A stretch of DNA of 7,739 nucleotides from Oscillospiraceae bacterium (GTDB lineage: Bacteria > Bacillota > Clostridia > Oscillospirales > CAG-272): NCBI GenBank assembly GCA_015065205.1, contig SVQS01000085.1, positions 1 through 7,739 on the forward strand, read 5' to 3'. A model generated the notes under the pieces. It saw nothing but the letters and a program-made list of their open reading frames with translations, had not been told where the DNA came from and made no database searches. This document shows, in pieces, positions 1 through 6,119 of this stretch. A program made the translations under genes and the position numbers. Position 1 is the stretch's first letter, and each line of letters starts with the position of its first letter.

Positions 1-48
1 GAAGCCCAACGCAATGCCGCTCGCGAAATGATAGAGGAATACAGATAA
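1..48 (+). CDS. 3' end of an unidentified gene
   Basis: An open frame enters from the left edge and ends at a TAA (46-48), giving the 15-residue tail EAQRNAAREMIEEYR, a charged, probably helical C-terminus. The next start codon (ybaK, 50) is one base after this stop, and the ybaK ribosome binding site lies inside this frame, so the two are probably co-transcribed and translationally coupled. The tail is too short to identify the family. No RNA or terminator signal separates it from ybaK. Confidence 0.6.
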   Translation, partial: EAQRNAAREMIEEYR

Positions 49-49
49 T

Positions 50-523
50 ATGCAAAAAACAAACGCTATGCGGCGCTTGGATGCCGCAAAAATTCCTTAT
101 GAAGTGCTCGAATACGAGGTGGATGAAAATGATCTTTCGGGTATGCACATTGCAGATCAGCTAAACTTTCCGCCCGAAAGAATGTTTAAAACACTCGTGG
201 CGAAGGGGGACAAGACAGGACCGTTGGTCTTTTGTATTCCCGTGTGCGAGGAGATTGATCTTCGTCGCGCCGCCAGCATTACAGGAAACAAGAAAATTGA
301 AATGATCCACGTTAAGGATCTCTTGGCGCTCACAGGCTACATTCGCGGTGGCGTTTCGCCCATTGGAATGAAAAAGGCGTTTTCCACATACATTCACGAA
401 AGTGCCTTACAATTTGAGCGCATCACGGTCAGCTCGGGTACACGCGGTGCACAGCTTTTGCTTCCGTGTGCGGCACTTTTAGAGTTTTTAGGTGCAAAAA
501 CCGCTGATCTTACCACAAAATAA
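50..523 (+). CDS. ybaK: YbaK/EbsC-family Cys-tRNA(Pro) deacylase
   Basis: Predicted trans-editing enzyme of 157 aa, the usual size for the family. Family members hydrolyse Cys-tRNA(Pro) made in error by prolyl-tRNA synthetase, acting in the cytoplasm in trans. Seen in the sequence: the N-terminal TNAMRRLDAAKI segment (4-15), the MFKTLV segment with the conserved lysine (K47) needed for catalysis in characterised members, the GGVSPIG turn (100-106) matching the family GxxPxG motif, and the VSSGTRGAQL segment near the C-terminus. The start at 50 is supported by AGAGGAA at about 33-39 and by the full-length match. It lies one base after the preceding gene and 74 bases before argS, which has its own promoter. 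Members of this superfamily differ in tRNA specificity, so the Cys-tRNA(Pro) substrate is by family analogy. Confidence 0.88.
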   Translation: MQKTNAMRRLDAAKIPYEVLEYEVDENDLSGMHIADQLNFPPERMFKTLVAKGDKTGPLVFCIPVCEEIDLRRAASITGNKKIEMIHVKDLLALTGYIRGGVSPIGMKKAFSTYIHESALQFERITVSSGTRGAQLLLPCAALLEFLGAKTADLTTK

Positions 524-536
524 TGTAAAATACCCC

Positions 537-565
537 TTGAAACTTTGACAGATTTGTCGTATAAT
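537..565 (+). promoter_or_regulatory. Consensus SigA promoter of argS
   Basis: The -35 TTGAAA (537-542) and the perfect -10 TATAAT (560-565) are separated by 17 bases. Transcription would start near 572, giving a leader of about 26 nt before the argS start at 598. A second -35-like hexamer, TTGACA, at 545-550 overlaps the spacer; its 17-bp partner (568-573) is a poor -10, so the first pairing is preferred. Confidence 0.75.
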
Positions 566-597
566 ATTACAGTTGACTAAAATCGAAAGGATTTTCT

Positions 598-2331
598 ATG
601 CAAACCATTAAGTTACGCATTGCCGAAAAAATCGCATCTGCTGTTCTTTCAATCAACGCAGAAGCCCAATTGAATGCACAAGACGTTGCCGCCATGCTCG
701 AGTATCCGCCCGATAGCAATATGGGTGACCTTGCATTTCCTTGCTTCCGTTTGAGCAAAGCCCTGCGCCGCTCTCCTGTGCAGATTGCTGCTACTCTGAC
801 AGAACTTTTAAATGATGCCGCTATTGATACCGTTGAAGCTGTAAACGGATACTTGAATATTAGAATCAATAACGCCTATCTCGCCCAAAATGTGCTTCCG
901 GAAATTCTCGATAAAAAAGAAAATTACGGCGCGCAGGACTTTGGAAAGGGAAAGACCGTTGTTTTGGATTATTCTTCGCCCAACCTTGCAAAGCCCTTCC
1001 ATATTGGACATCTTGGAACTACCGTAATTGGTCACTCCATTAAAAAACTCCACGAATTTGCCGGATACCGTTGCGTTGGTATTAATTATATCGGCGACTG
1101 GGGGACGCAGTTTGGCAAGTTGATCGTCGCCTACAAAAAATGGGGCAACAAAGAGGAAGTTGAAAACGGCGGTGTAGATGCGCTGGTGGATTTGTACGTG
1201 CGCATTAACAATGCGATTTCCGGTAATGAAGAAATGGGTATTGTTGCCGATCCCTCGCTTGCAGACGAAGCAAGAGCTGAATTTCACAAGATGGAAATGG
1301 GTGACGAAGAGAATCTTGCTCTTTGGCGTTGGCTCGTAAAACTTTCCATCAAGGCAAACGATAAGATCTACCAACAACTTGGCATCACCTTTGATAGCTA
1401 TAAGGGTGAGAGCAGTTACACAGAGGATATGCCCGCGCAAGTTGCAAAGCTCAGAGAGATGGGACTCCTCAAAATAGATGACGGAGCATCTTTGGTTGAT
1501 TTGAGCGAATACGGAATGCCACCTTGCCTGATTTTGAAGCGCGATGGTTCTTCTTTGTATCCTACCCGTGATATCGCCGCTGCTTACGATAGAAAACAAT
1601 TATATGATTTTGATAAATGTATCTACGTAACAAGCACACAGCAAATTCTGCACTTTAAGCAATGGTATAAGGTTGTTGAATTGATGGGCTATGATTGGCA
1701 TGACAAGCTTGTACACGTTCCTTACGGTACTGTATCCATCAACGGCGCAAAGCTAGCTACCAGAACGGGTAACGTTGTCCTTCTCAAAGACCTCTTTGAA
1801 GCCGCTGTCGATAAGGTGAAGGGGATTATGGAAGAAAAGAACCCCAACCTTGAGAATAAAGAAGCCGTTGCCGAAGCCATCGGCGTTGGCGCGATTGTCT
1901 TCTATTATCTTACCAACAACCGTATTAAGGATATTAACTTCAGCCTTGAAGAAGCACTCAGCTTCGAGGGCAATACCGGTCCTTACGTTCAGTACACCTA
2001 TGCACGCGCCTGTTCGGTACTCAGCCGCGCAGGTGAGGTTGCAGATGCTCCCATACAGATCACCACTGAGGAAGAAGCCGCACTCGTCAAAACACTTTGC
2101 CGTTTTGGTGAAAGAGTTTGCTCGGCGATTGCCGATTATGAGCCCAGCTACATTACGCGCTTTATTCTCGATGTGGCATCAGCGTTCAACCGTTTCTATC
2201 ATAACTGTACCATTTTGGGTGCCGATGATCCCGCCGTACGCGCTTCTCGCGTAAAACTTACCGAGGCGACTAAAATCGTTCTTGGAAATGCGTTTGACCT
2301 AATTTGTCTTTCCAAGACAGAAAAGGTTTAA
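598..2331 (+). CDS. argS: Arginyl-tRNA synthetase
   Basis: Class I aminoacyl-tRNA synthetase of 577 aa (family about 550-590) that charges tRNA(Arg) with arginine in the cytoplasm. Domains in order: the ArgRS-specific N-terminal additional domain (about 1-90), the Rossmann catalytic domain with SSPNLAKPFHIGH ending in the HIGH signature (135-138) and GDWGTQFG (166-173), and the C-terminal DALR anticodon-binding domain (about 460-577) starting near YVQYTYARA (463). The KMSKS loop is the relaxed ArgRS type, KLATRTGNVV (385-394); Lys132 just before HIGH is the lysine that many ArgRSs use instead. The start is fixed by GAAAGGA (585-591) six bases upstream. It has its own promoter (537-565) and is followed 51 bases later by yebC with no hairpin terminator between, so read-through into yebC is likely. 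Confidence 0.97.
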   Translation: MQTIKLRIAEKIASAVLSINAEAQLNAQDVAAMLEYPPDSNMGDLAFPCFRLSKALRRSPVQIAATLTELLNDAAIDTVEAVNGYLNIRINNAYLAQNVLPEILDKKENYGAQDFGKGKTVVLDYSSPNLAKPFHIGHLGTTVIGHSIKKLHEFAGYRCVGINYIGDWGTQFGKLIVAYKKWGNKEEVENGGVDALVDLYVRINNAISGNEEMGIVADPSLADEARAEFHKMEMGDEENLALWRWLVKLSIKANDKIYQQLGITFDSYKGESSYTEDMPAQVAKLREMGLLKIDDGASLVDLSEYGMPPCLILKRDGSSLYPTRDIAAAYDRKQLYDFDKCIYVTSTQQILHFKQWYKVVELMGYDWHDKLVHVPYGTVSINGAKLATRTGNVVLLKDLFEAAVDKVKGIMEEKNPNLENKEAVAEAIGVGAIVFYYLTNNRIKDINFSLEEALSFEGNTGPYVQYTYARACSVLSRAGEVADAPIQITTEEEAALVKTLCRFGERVCSAIADYEPSYITRFILDVASAFNRFYHNCTILGADDPAVRASRVKLTEATKIVLGNAFDLICLSKTEKV

Positions 2332-2382
2332 TTAATTTTGTTTTCAATAAATTATATCTATATAGCGAAAGGATGAATCATT

Positions 2383-3114
2383 ATGTCCGGACATAGCAAA
2401 TGGGCGAATATCAAGCACAAAAAAGAAAAGACCGATGCCGCAAAGGGTAAGATCTTTACCAAGATCGGTAAAGAAATCACTATCGCAGTTAAAGAGGGAG
2501 GTGGAGACCCCACCAACAACTCCAAACTGCGTGACCTTATTCAAAAGGCAAAAGCCAACAATGTTCCCAACGACAACATCGATCGTTGCATTAAAAAGGC
2601 ACTTGGCGGCGGCGGTGAAAACTACGAAGAGGTTTCCTATGAGGGCTACGGTCCCGCAGGTGTAGCTGTTCTGGTAACTGCTACTACCGACAATCGCAAC
2701 CGTACCGCAGGTAATGTGCGTTCTTACTTCTCCAAATACCACGGCAATATGGGTCAAACCGGTTGCGTGGGGTACCTCTTTACCGACGTTGGTGAAATCG
2801 TTATCAACAACGAGGACGGCGACGTTGACGAAGATAAGCTGATGGAGCAAGCACTTGAAGCCGGTGCCGCAGACTTCAAAGCAGAGGGTGACGTTTTCAT
2901 CATCACTACAGAGCCCGATGACGTTTACAACATTCAAGAAGACCTCAGAGCAGCCGGCTATGAAATTCTCTCTGCCGACAAAACAAAGCAGGCTTCTACT
3001 TCCGTTACTCTTGAGAGTGAAGATGACATCAAGTTTATGAATCTTCTTATCGAAAAGCTTGAAGAGGACGATGATGTTATGGACGTTTACCATAACTGGG
3101 AAAACTGCGATTAA
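2383..3114 (+). CDS. yebC: YebC/TACO1-family translation factor (formerly 'transcriptional regulator')
   Basis: A 243-aa protein of the normal family length. The N-terminus is the family signature MSGHSKWANIKHKK (1-14), followed by the KxxIFTKIGKEI segment and the conserved LRDLIQKAKANNVPND and IDRCIKKALGG blocks in the first 80 residues. The rest has the acidic second and third domains of the family. Members were long annotated as DNA-binding regulators (PmpR). More recent work on the TACO1/YebC family points to a ribosome-associated role in translating proline-rich stretches, so a translation role is the better guess. The ribosome binding site GAAAGGATGA (2367-2376) lies six bases before the start. 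It probably shares transcription with argS. Downstream there is only an A/T-rich palindrome before the T-box promoter at 3142. Confidence 0.95.
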   Translation: MSGHSKWANIKHKKEKTDAAKGKIFTKIGKEITIAVKEGGGDPTNNSKLRDLIQKAKANNVPNDNIDRCIKKALGGGGENYEEVSYEGYGPAGVAVLVTATTDNRNRTAGNVRSYFSKYHGNMGQTGCVGYLFTDVGEIVINNEDGDVDEDKLMEQALEAGAADFKAEGDVFIITTEPDDVYNIQEDLRAAGYEILSADKTKQASTSVTLESEDDIKFMNLLIEKLEEDDDVMDVYHNWENCD

Positions 3115-3141
3115 TTTTTTTAAAAAAATTTTCAAAAACTA

Positions 3142-3170
3142 TTGACAAACACTTTTTTGTGTGGTATACT
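3142..3170 (+). promoter_or_regulatory. Extended -10 promoter of the first T-box cassette
   Basis: The -35 is a perfect TTGACA (3142-3147), the -10 is TATACT (3165-3170), and the spacer is 17 bases with TGG directly before the -10 (extended -10). Expected start is near 3177. It resembles the promoter of the second cassette (5774-5802): both read CTATTGACAA, have a GTGT before the -10 and a TTTAG shortly after the start, so the promoter was duplicated with the gene. Confidence 0.85.
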
Positions 3171-3176
3171 ACGTGT

Positions 3177-3445
3177 AATTTAGTAAAGGCTGTGACGAAG
3201 AAGGTCGAGTAAGAGAGTCCACAGAGAGTCGGATAAGGTGTGAACCGATGACAAAATTACTCAAGACCCATCACTTCTGAGCCGGATGTTCGAAAGACTG
3301 CGCTCAAGTAGAATTTCCCGTGATTGCCGCGTCAAGGCATAGGAATTGTTTGATTCCGAGAGTGGCGACAATGTCGCAATTTGAGTGGTACCGCGAGTGT
3401 ATTTTCACACCCGTCTCAAAGCTTGAGACGGGTGTTTTATTTTTT
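3177..3445 (+). promoter_or_regulatory. T-box riboswitch 1, proposed specifier AUC (Ile)
   Basis: Full-length T-box leader that senses uncharged tRNA and controls the downstream ligase by transcription antitermination. Stem I: base GGCU/AGCC (3188-3191/3280-3283), a GUGAC-type K-turn, then GAAG/CUUC (3197-3200/3274-3277). Above it, GGUC/GACC (3203-3206/3265-3268) and GAGUAA/UUACUC (3207-3212/3257-3262) can pair. The distal part has AGAGAG (3223-3228) and an apical GGUGUGAA (3237-3244) closed by UCGG/CCGA. The codon directly before ACUUC-UGAG is AUC (3270-3272) followed by A, matching the layout of Ile T-boxes. A Stem II pseudoknot region can pair (GGAAU 3342-3346 with AUUCC 3353-3357). Stem III is GCGAC/GUCGC (3365-3377). 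The T-box core is UGGUACCGCG (3386-3395). The antiterminator can form through UUUGAG (3380-3385) with CUCAAA (3415-3420), competing with the terminator. UGGU implies a tRNA ending ACCA (A73), as in tRNA(Ile). Confidence 0.93.
3407..3445 (+). terminator. Intrinsic terminator of T-box 1
   Basis: A 13-bp perfect stem (3407-3419 with 3423-3435) with a three-base loop is followed by TTTATTTTTT (3436-3445). The bases 3415-3420 of the left arm are shared with the antiterminator helix, which gives the switch: uncharged tRNA stabilises the antiterminator and allows read-through. The gene starts 18 bases after the U-run. Confidence 0.92.
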
Positions 3446-3463
3446 AGCAAGGAGGAAACCAAA

Positions 3464-5731
3464 ATGTCTAACTTATCATCCAACACTTTGCAGGAGGTTG
3501 CTCTGCGAATTCGCGAGATGCGTGAAATATTTGATTTCAGCGTTGAAACGATGGCAGAGAAGACCGAGGTTACTGTTGAAGAATACCTTCAATATGAAAG
3601 CGGTACGCTGGATTTTCCGTTCACTTTTATCCATAAATGTGCTCTTGCGTTTGGAATTGGTATGACGGATTTGTTGGAAGGTCGCAGTGCGCACCTTTCA
3701 TCCTACACAGTCACACGCCGCGGTCAGGGACAGCAAACTGCAAAGGAGGATGGCATTGAAATTTCCAACTTAGCCCCTATGTTCCGCAAGAAGCTGGCGG
3801 AGCCTTATTGGGTTCGCTATGAATATAACCCCGACCTGCAAAACCGTCCTATTCACCTCACCAAGCACTCCGGTCAGGAGTTCGATATGGTTATGAAGGG
3901 CAAGCTGAAGGTGCAAATCGGTGATAACGTTGAGTATCTCGAAGAGGGCGATAGCATCTACTATAACAGCTCCACTCCTCACGGTATGATTGCAATCGGT
4001 GGCGAGGAATGCTTGTTTGTAGCAGTTGTCCTTTCCGGCGAAGACGAAAAAGAGGATGTTCTTAGAGACACACTTATCCCTGTACGTGCCCCCAAGCGCG
4101 AGCTTGTTTGTGATAAGTTTATCTCGACTGCTGAGGACGAAAACGGATTGTTGCAGTCTATCGATTTCCACAACGAAGATAAATTCAACTTTGCATTTGA
4201 TGTTGTGGATGCCATTGCGCAAAAAGAGCCCGAAAAACTCGCTATGCTGCATATCTCCAAGGATATGACCGAACGCCGCTTTACCTTTAATGATATGAAG
4301 CGCAAATCGGCACAGTGCGCCAACTATTTCAAATCTCTTGGAATCAAGCGCGGCGACCGCGTAATGCTGGTTCTCAAGCGTCATTATCAGTTCTGGTTTG
4401 CTATTCTTGGCTTGCACAAGCTTGGCGCTATCGTTATCCCTGCTACCAATCAGTTGCAAGCACACGACTTTGAGTATCGCTTTGAAGCGGCAGATGTGAG
4501 TGCTATCATTTGTACCGCCGATGGAGATGTTGCACATCAAGTCGATCTTGCTCAAGAAAAATGCCCGATGCTCAAAACCAAGGTTTTGGTTGGTGGTGAA
4601 CGTGAGGGCTGGAAGAATTTTGACGAGGAATTTGATCTCTTTAGTGCACATTTTTATCGCACCGAAGAAACGCCCTGCGGCGATGATTTGATGCTGATGT
4701 TCTTCACATCCGGCACTACGGGATATCCCAAAATTGCCGCACACAGTTACAAATACGCACTCGGTCATTTTATTACCGCTAAGCATTGGCACGGTGTGAG
4801 CGACGGTAGCTTGCACTTTACCATTTCCGAAACGGGATGGGGCAAGGCTCTTTGGGGAAAACTTTACGGTCAATGGTTGTGCGAGGGAGCTGTATTCACT
4901 TATGATTTCGATCGCTTCGATGCATCGGTTATTCTGCCGATGTTTGCAAAATACAATATCACCACCTTCTGTGCACCTCCCACGATGTTGCGCATGATGA
5001 TCAAGCAAGATATCTCGAAATATGATCTTTCTTCCATCAAGCATATGACAACTGCGGGTGAGGCACTCAACCCCGAGGTTTACCGCCAGTTTGAAAAAGC
5101 CACCGGCTTGCAAATTATGGAAGGCTTCGGCCAAACCGAATTGACACTTACTATCGCTAACTTGATGGGCGGCACGCATAAGCTTGGCTCTATGGGTAAG
5201 CCCGTTCCGCTTTACGATGTTGACATCGTCGACCCCGATGGCAATCCCGTTGCCGACGGTGAGGTAGGCGAGATCGTTGTTCGCACCGACAAAAAAGTAC
5301 CTTGCGGACTCTTTGCAGGTTACTATCGCAATGAAGAAAAGACCGCAGAGGTTTGGCACGACGGTATGTACCATACCGGTGACACCGCTTGGCGCGATGA
5401 AGATGGCTTCTATTGGTATGTTGGTCGCGTAGATGATGTTATCAAGTCTTCCGGCTACCGCATTGGTCCCTTTGAGATCGAAAGTGTTATTATGGAACTG
5501 CCTTACGTTCTCGAGTGTGGCGTTTCTGCCGCTCCCGATGAGGTCAGAGGACAGGTCGTTAAGGCATCGATCGTTCTTACAAAGGGAACAGAACCTACCG
5601 AAGAGCTCAAAAAAGAAATTCAAAACTATGTTAAGGCGCACACCGCACCTTACAAGTATCCCCGTATTGTTGTTTTCCGTGATGAGCTTCCCAAAACCAT
5701 CAGCGGCAAGATTCAACGCAACAAGCTTTGA
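3464..5731 (+). CDS. HTH-cupin-acyl-CoA synthetase (AMP-forming), first paralogue
   Basis: A 755-aa fusion protein. XRE-like helix-turn-helix at about 12-73; cupin at about 115-192 with candidate metal ligands H135, E139 and H173 (the first histidine of the usual motif is T133); acyl-CoA synthetase of the ANL superfamily from about 240 to the end. ANL motifs: P-loop TSGTTGYPK (415-423), GFGQTE (554-559), TGD (638-640), hinge GRVDDVIKSSGYR (654-666) and catalytic K749 in SGKIQ. It should activate a carboxylic acid to acyl-AMP and then acyl-CoA. W442, W459, K461, W464, C503 and G556 fall at the spacing I recall for acyl-pocket residues of the Methanosarcina acetivorans medium-chain enzyme, which prefers 2-methylbutyrate. 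No signal peptide or membrane segment is seen, so cytoplasmic. Start 3464 follows a strong AAGGAGGA (3449-3456); an in-frame ATG at 3320 lies inside the T-box and is rejected. Substrate is inferred; 2-methylbutyrate is favoured because of the Ile-type T-box. Confidence 0.9.
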   Translation: MSNLSSNTLQEVALRIREMREIFDFSVETMAEKTEVTVEEYLQYESGTLDFPFTFIHKCALAFGIGMTDLLEGRSAHLSSYTVTRRGQGQQTAKEDGIEISNLAPMFRKKLAEPYWVRYEYNPDLQNRPIHLTKHSGQEFDMVMKGKLKVQIGDNVEYLEEGDSIYYNSSTPHGMIAIGGEECLFVAVVLSGEDEKEDVLRDTLIPVRAPKRELVCDKFISTAEDENGLLQSIDFHNEDKFNFAFDVVDAIAQKEPEKLAMLHISKDMTERRFTFNDMKRKSAQCANYFKSLGIKRGDRVMLVLKRHYQFWFAILGLHKLGAIVIPATNQLQAHDFEYRFEAADVSAIICTADGDVAHQVDLAQEKCPMLKTKVLVGGEREGWKNFDEEFDLFSAHFYRTEETPCGDDLMLMFFTSGTTGYPKIAAHSYKYALGHFITAKHWHGVSDGSLHFTISETGWGKALWGKLYGQWLCEGAVFTYDFDRFDASVILPMFAKYNITTFCAPPTMLRMMIKQDISKYDLSSIKHMTTAGEALNPEVYRQFEKATGLQIMEGFGQTELTLTIANLMGGTHKLGSMGKPVPLYDVDIVDPDGNPVADGEVGEIVVRTDKKVPCGLFAGYYRNEEKTAEVWHDGMYHTGDTAWRDEDGFYWYVGRVDDVIKSSGYRIGPFEIESVIMELPYVLECGVSAAPDEVRGQVVKASIVLTKGTEPTEELKKEIQNYVKAHTAPYKYPRIVVFRDELPKTISGKIQRNKL

Positions 5732-5773
5732 TAAAATTTCATTATAACAATATTGGAAAAATCATAAAAGCTA

Positions 5774-5802
5774 TTGACAAATAACCAAAAGTGTGATACA
5801 AT
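5774..5802 (+). promoter_or_regulatory. Extended -10 promoter of the second T-box cassette
   Basis: TTGACA (5774-5779), a 17-base spacer and TACAAT (5797-5802), with TGA directly before the -10 (extended -10). Expected start is near 5809. No hairpin terminator is seen between the preceding stop (5731) and this promoter, so transcripts of the first gene may also read into leader 2, but its T-box terminator would still gate them. Confidence 0.83.
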
Positions 5803-5808
5803 CTTAAT

Positions 5809-6092
5809 AATTTAGAAAGGCACTGACGAAGAGGGTGCCGACATAGCGGTCTTTACAGAGAAATGGCGGATGGTGCGAGCCATAGACACAGGTCGGTATT
5901 TGTAGCTTCCGAGCCGAAGGGAAGAACGAGTGAGAGCTCCATTAGACCCCTTCCGTGATTGCTACGTGAATGCATAGGGGCTGTCAGGCTCCAAGAGTGG
6001 CGACAATGTCGCAATTTGAGTGGTACCGCGGGTGTTATTTATTGCACTCGTCTCAAGGTTATTTTCACTTTGGGACGAGTGCATTTCTTGTT
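5809..6092 (+). promoter_or_regulatory. T-box riboswitch 2, proposed specifier GUA (Val)
   Basis: Second full T-box leader, homologous to the first. Stem I: base GGC/GCC (5819-5821/5913-5915), a CUGAC-type K-turn, GAAG/CUUC (5828-5831/5906-5909), then UGCCGAC/GUCGGUA (5836-5842/5892-5898). Higher up are GUCU/AGAC (5849-5852/5884-5887), the AGAGA bulge (5857-5861), and AUGGC/GCCAU (5863-5867/5879-5883) closing an apical loop with GGUGCGA (5872-5878). The specifier-loop 3' side is UUUGUAG (5899-5905). By alignment with leader 1 the codon is GUA (5902-5904), followed by G. Alternatives are UUU (Phe, 5899-5901) and UGU (Cys, 5901-5903); Cys is disfavoured because UGGU (6021-6024) pairs with ACCA, whereas bacterial tRNA(Cys) has U73. 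Stem III GCGAC/GUCGC (6000-6012) and the T-box core UGGUACCGCG (6021-6030) are identical to leader 1. UUGAG (6016-6020) can pair with CUCAA (6052-6056) as the antiterminator. Confidence 0.92.
6043..6092 (+). terminator. Intrinsic terminator of T-box 2
   Basis: A stem of about 17 bp including two G-U pairs (6043-6059 with 6067-6083) and a seven-base loop, followed by an interrupted U-tract TTTCTTGTT (6084-6092). The left arm overlaps the antiterminator partner at 6052-6056. The U-tract is weaker than in leader 1, so basal read-through could be higher. Confidence 0.87.
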
Positions 6093-6119
6093 CCAAGGTA
6101 AGAAACGGAGAGAAAAAGA

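Noticed and set aside
808..1599. 263-codon minus-strand frame inside argS, and a similar one over yebC (2344-3135)
   Set aside because: Both are antiparallel to highly conserved genes and show no recognisable protein features; shadows of the coding strand.
2338..2366. Possible separate promoter for yebC (TTGTTT, 17 bases, TATAGC)
   Set aside because: Only three and four of six consensus bases match in an A/T-rich gap; co-transcription with argS explains expression without it.
3113..3132. T7-A7-T4 palindrome after yebC as a terminator
   Set aside because: It is only A/T pairs with no loop room, so it would be a weak hairpin; no GC stem is present. It may be an A-tract or UP-like element before the promoter at 3142, but this cannot be shown.
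3320..3463. In-frame upstream start (ATG at 3320) that would add 48 residues to the first ligase
   Set aside because: It lies inside Stem II of the T-box leader, has no ribosome binding site, and the added residues only translate riboswitch sequence and the terminator. The ATG at 3464 has a strong Shine-Dalgarno and starts just before the HTH domain.
3770..5716. 648-codon open frame on the minus strand
   Set aside because: It lies entirely within the first ligase gene, has no family-like content and no promoter or ribosome binding site. It is a shadow of the codon use on the + strand.
5901..5904. UGU-A in leader 2 as a Cys specifier
   Set aside because: The antiterminator bulge is UGGU, which pairs with a tRNA ending ACCA; bacterial tRNA(Cys) has U73 and its T-boxes would carry UGGA.
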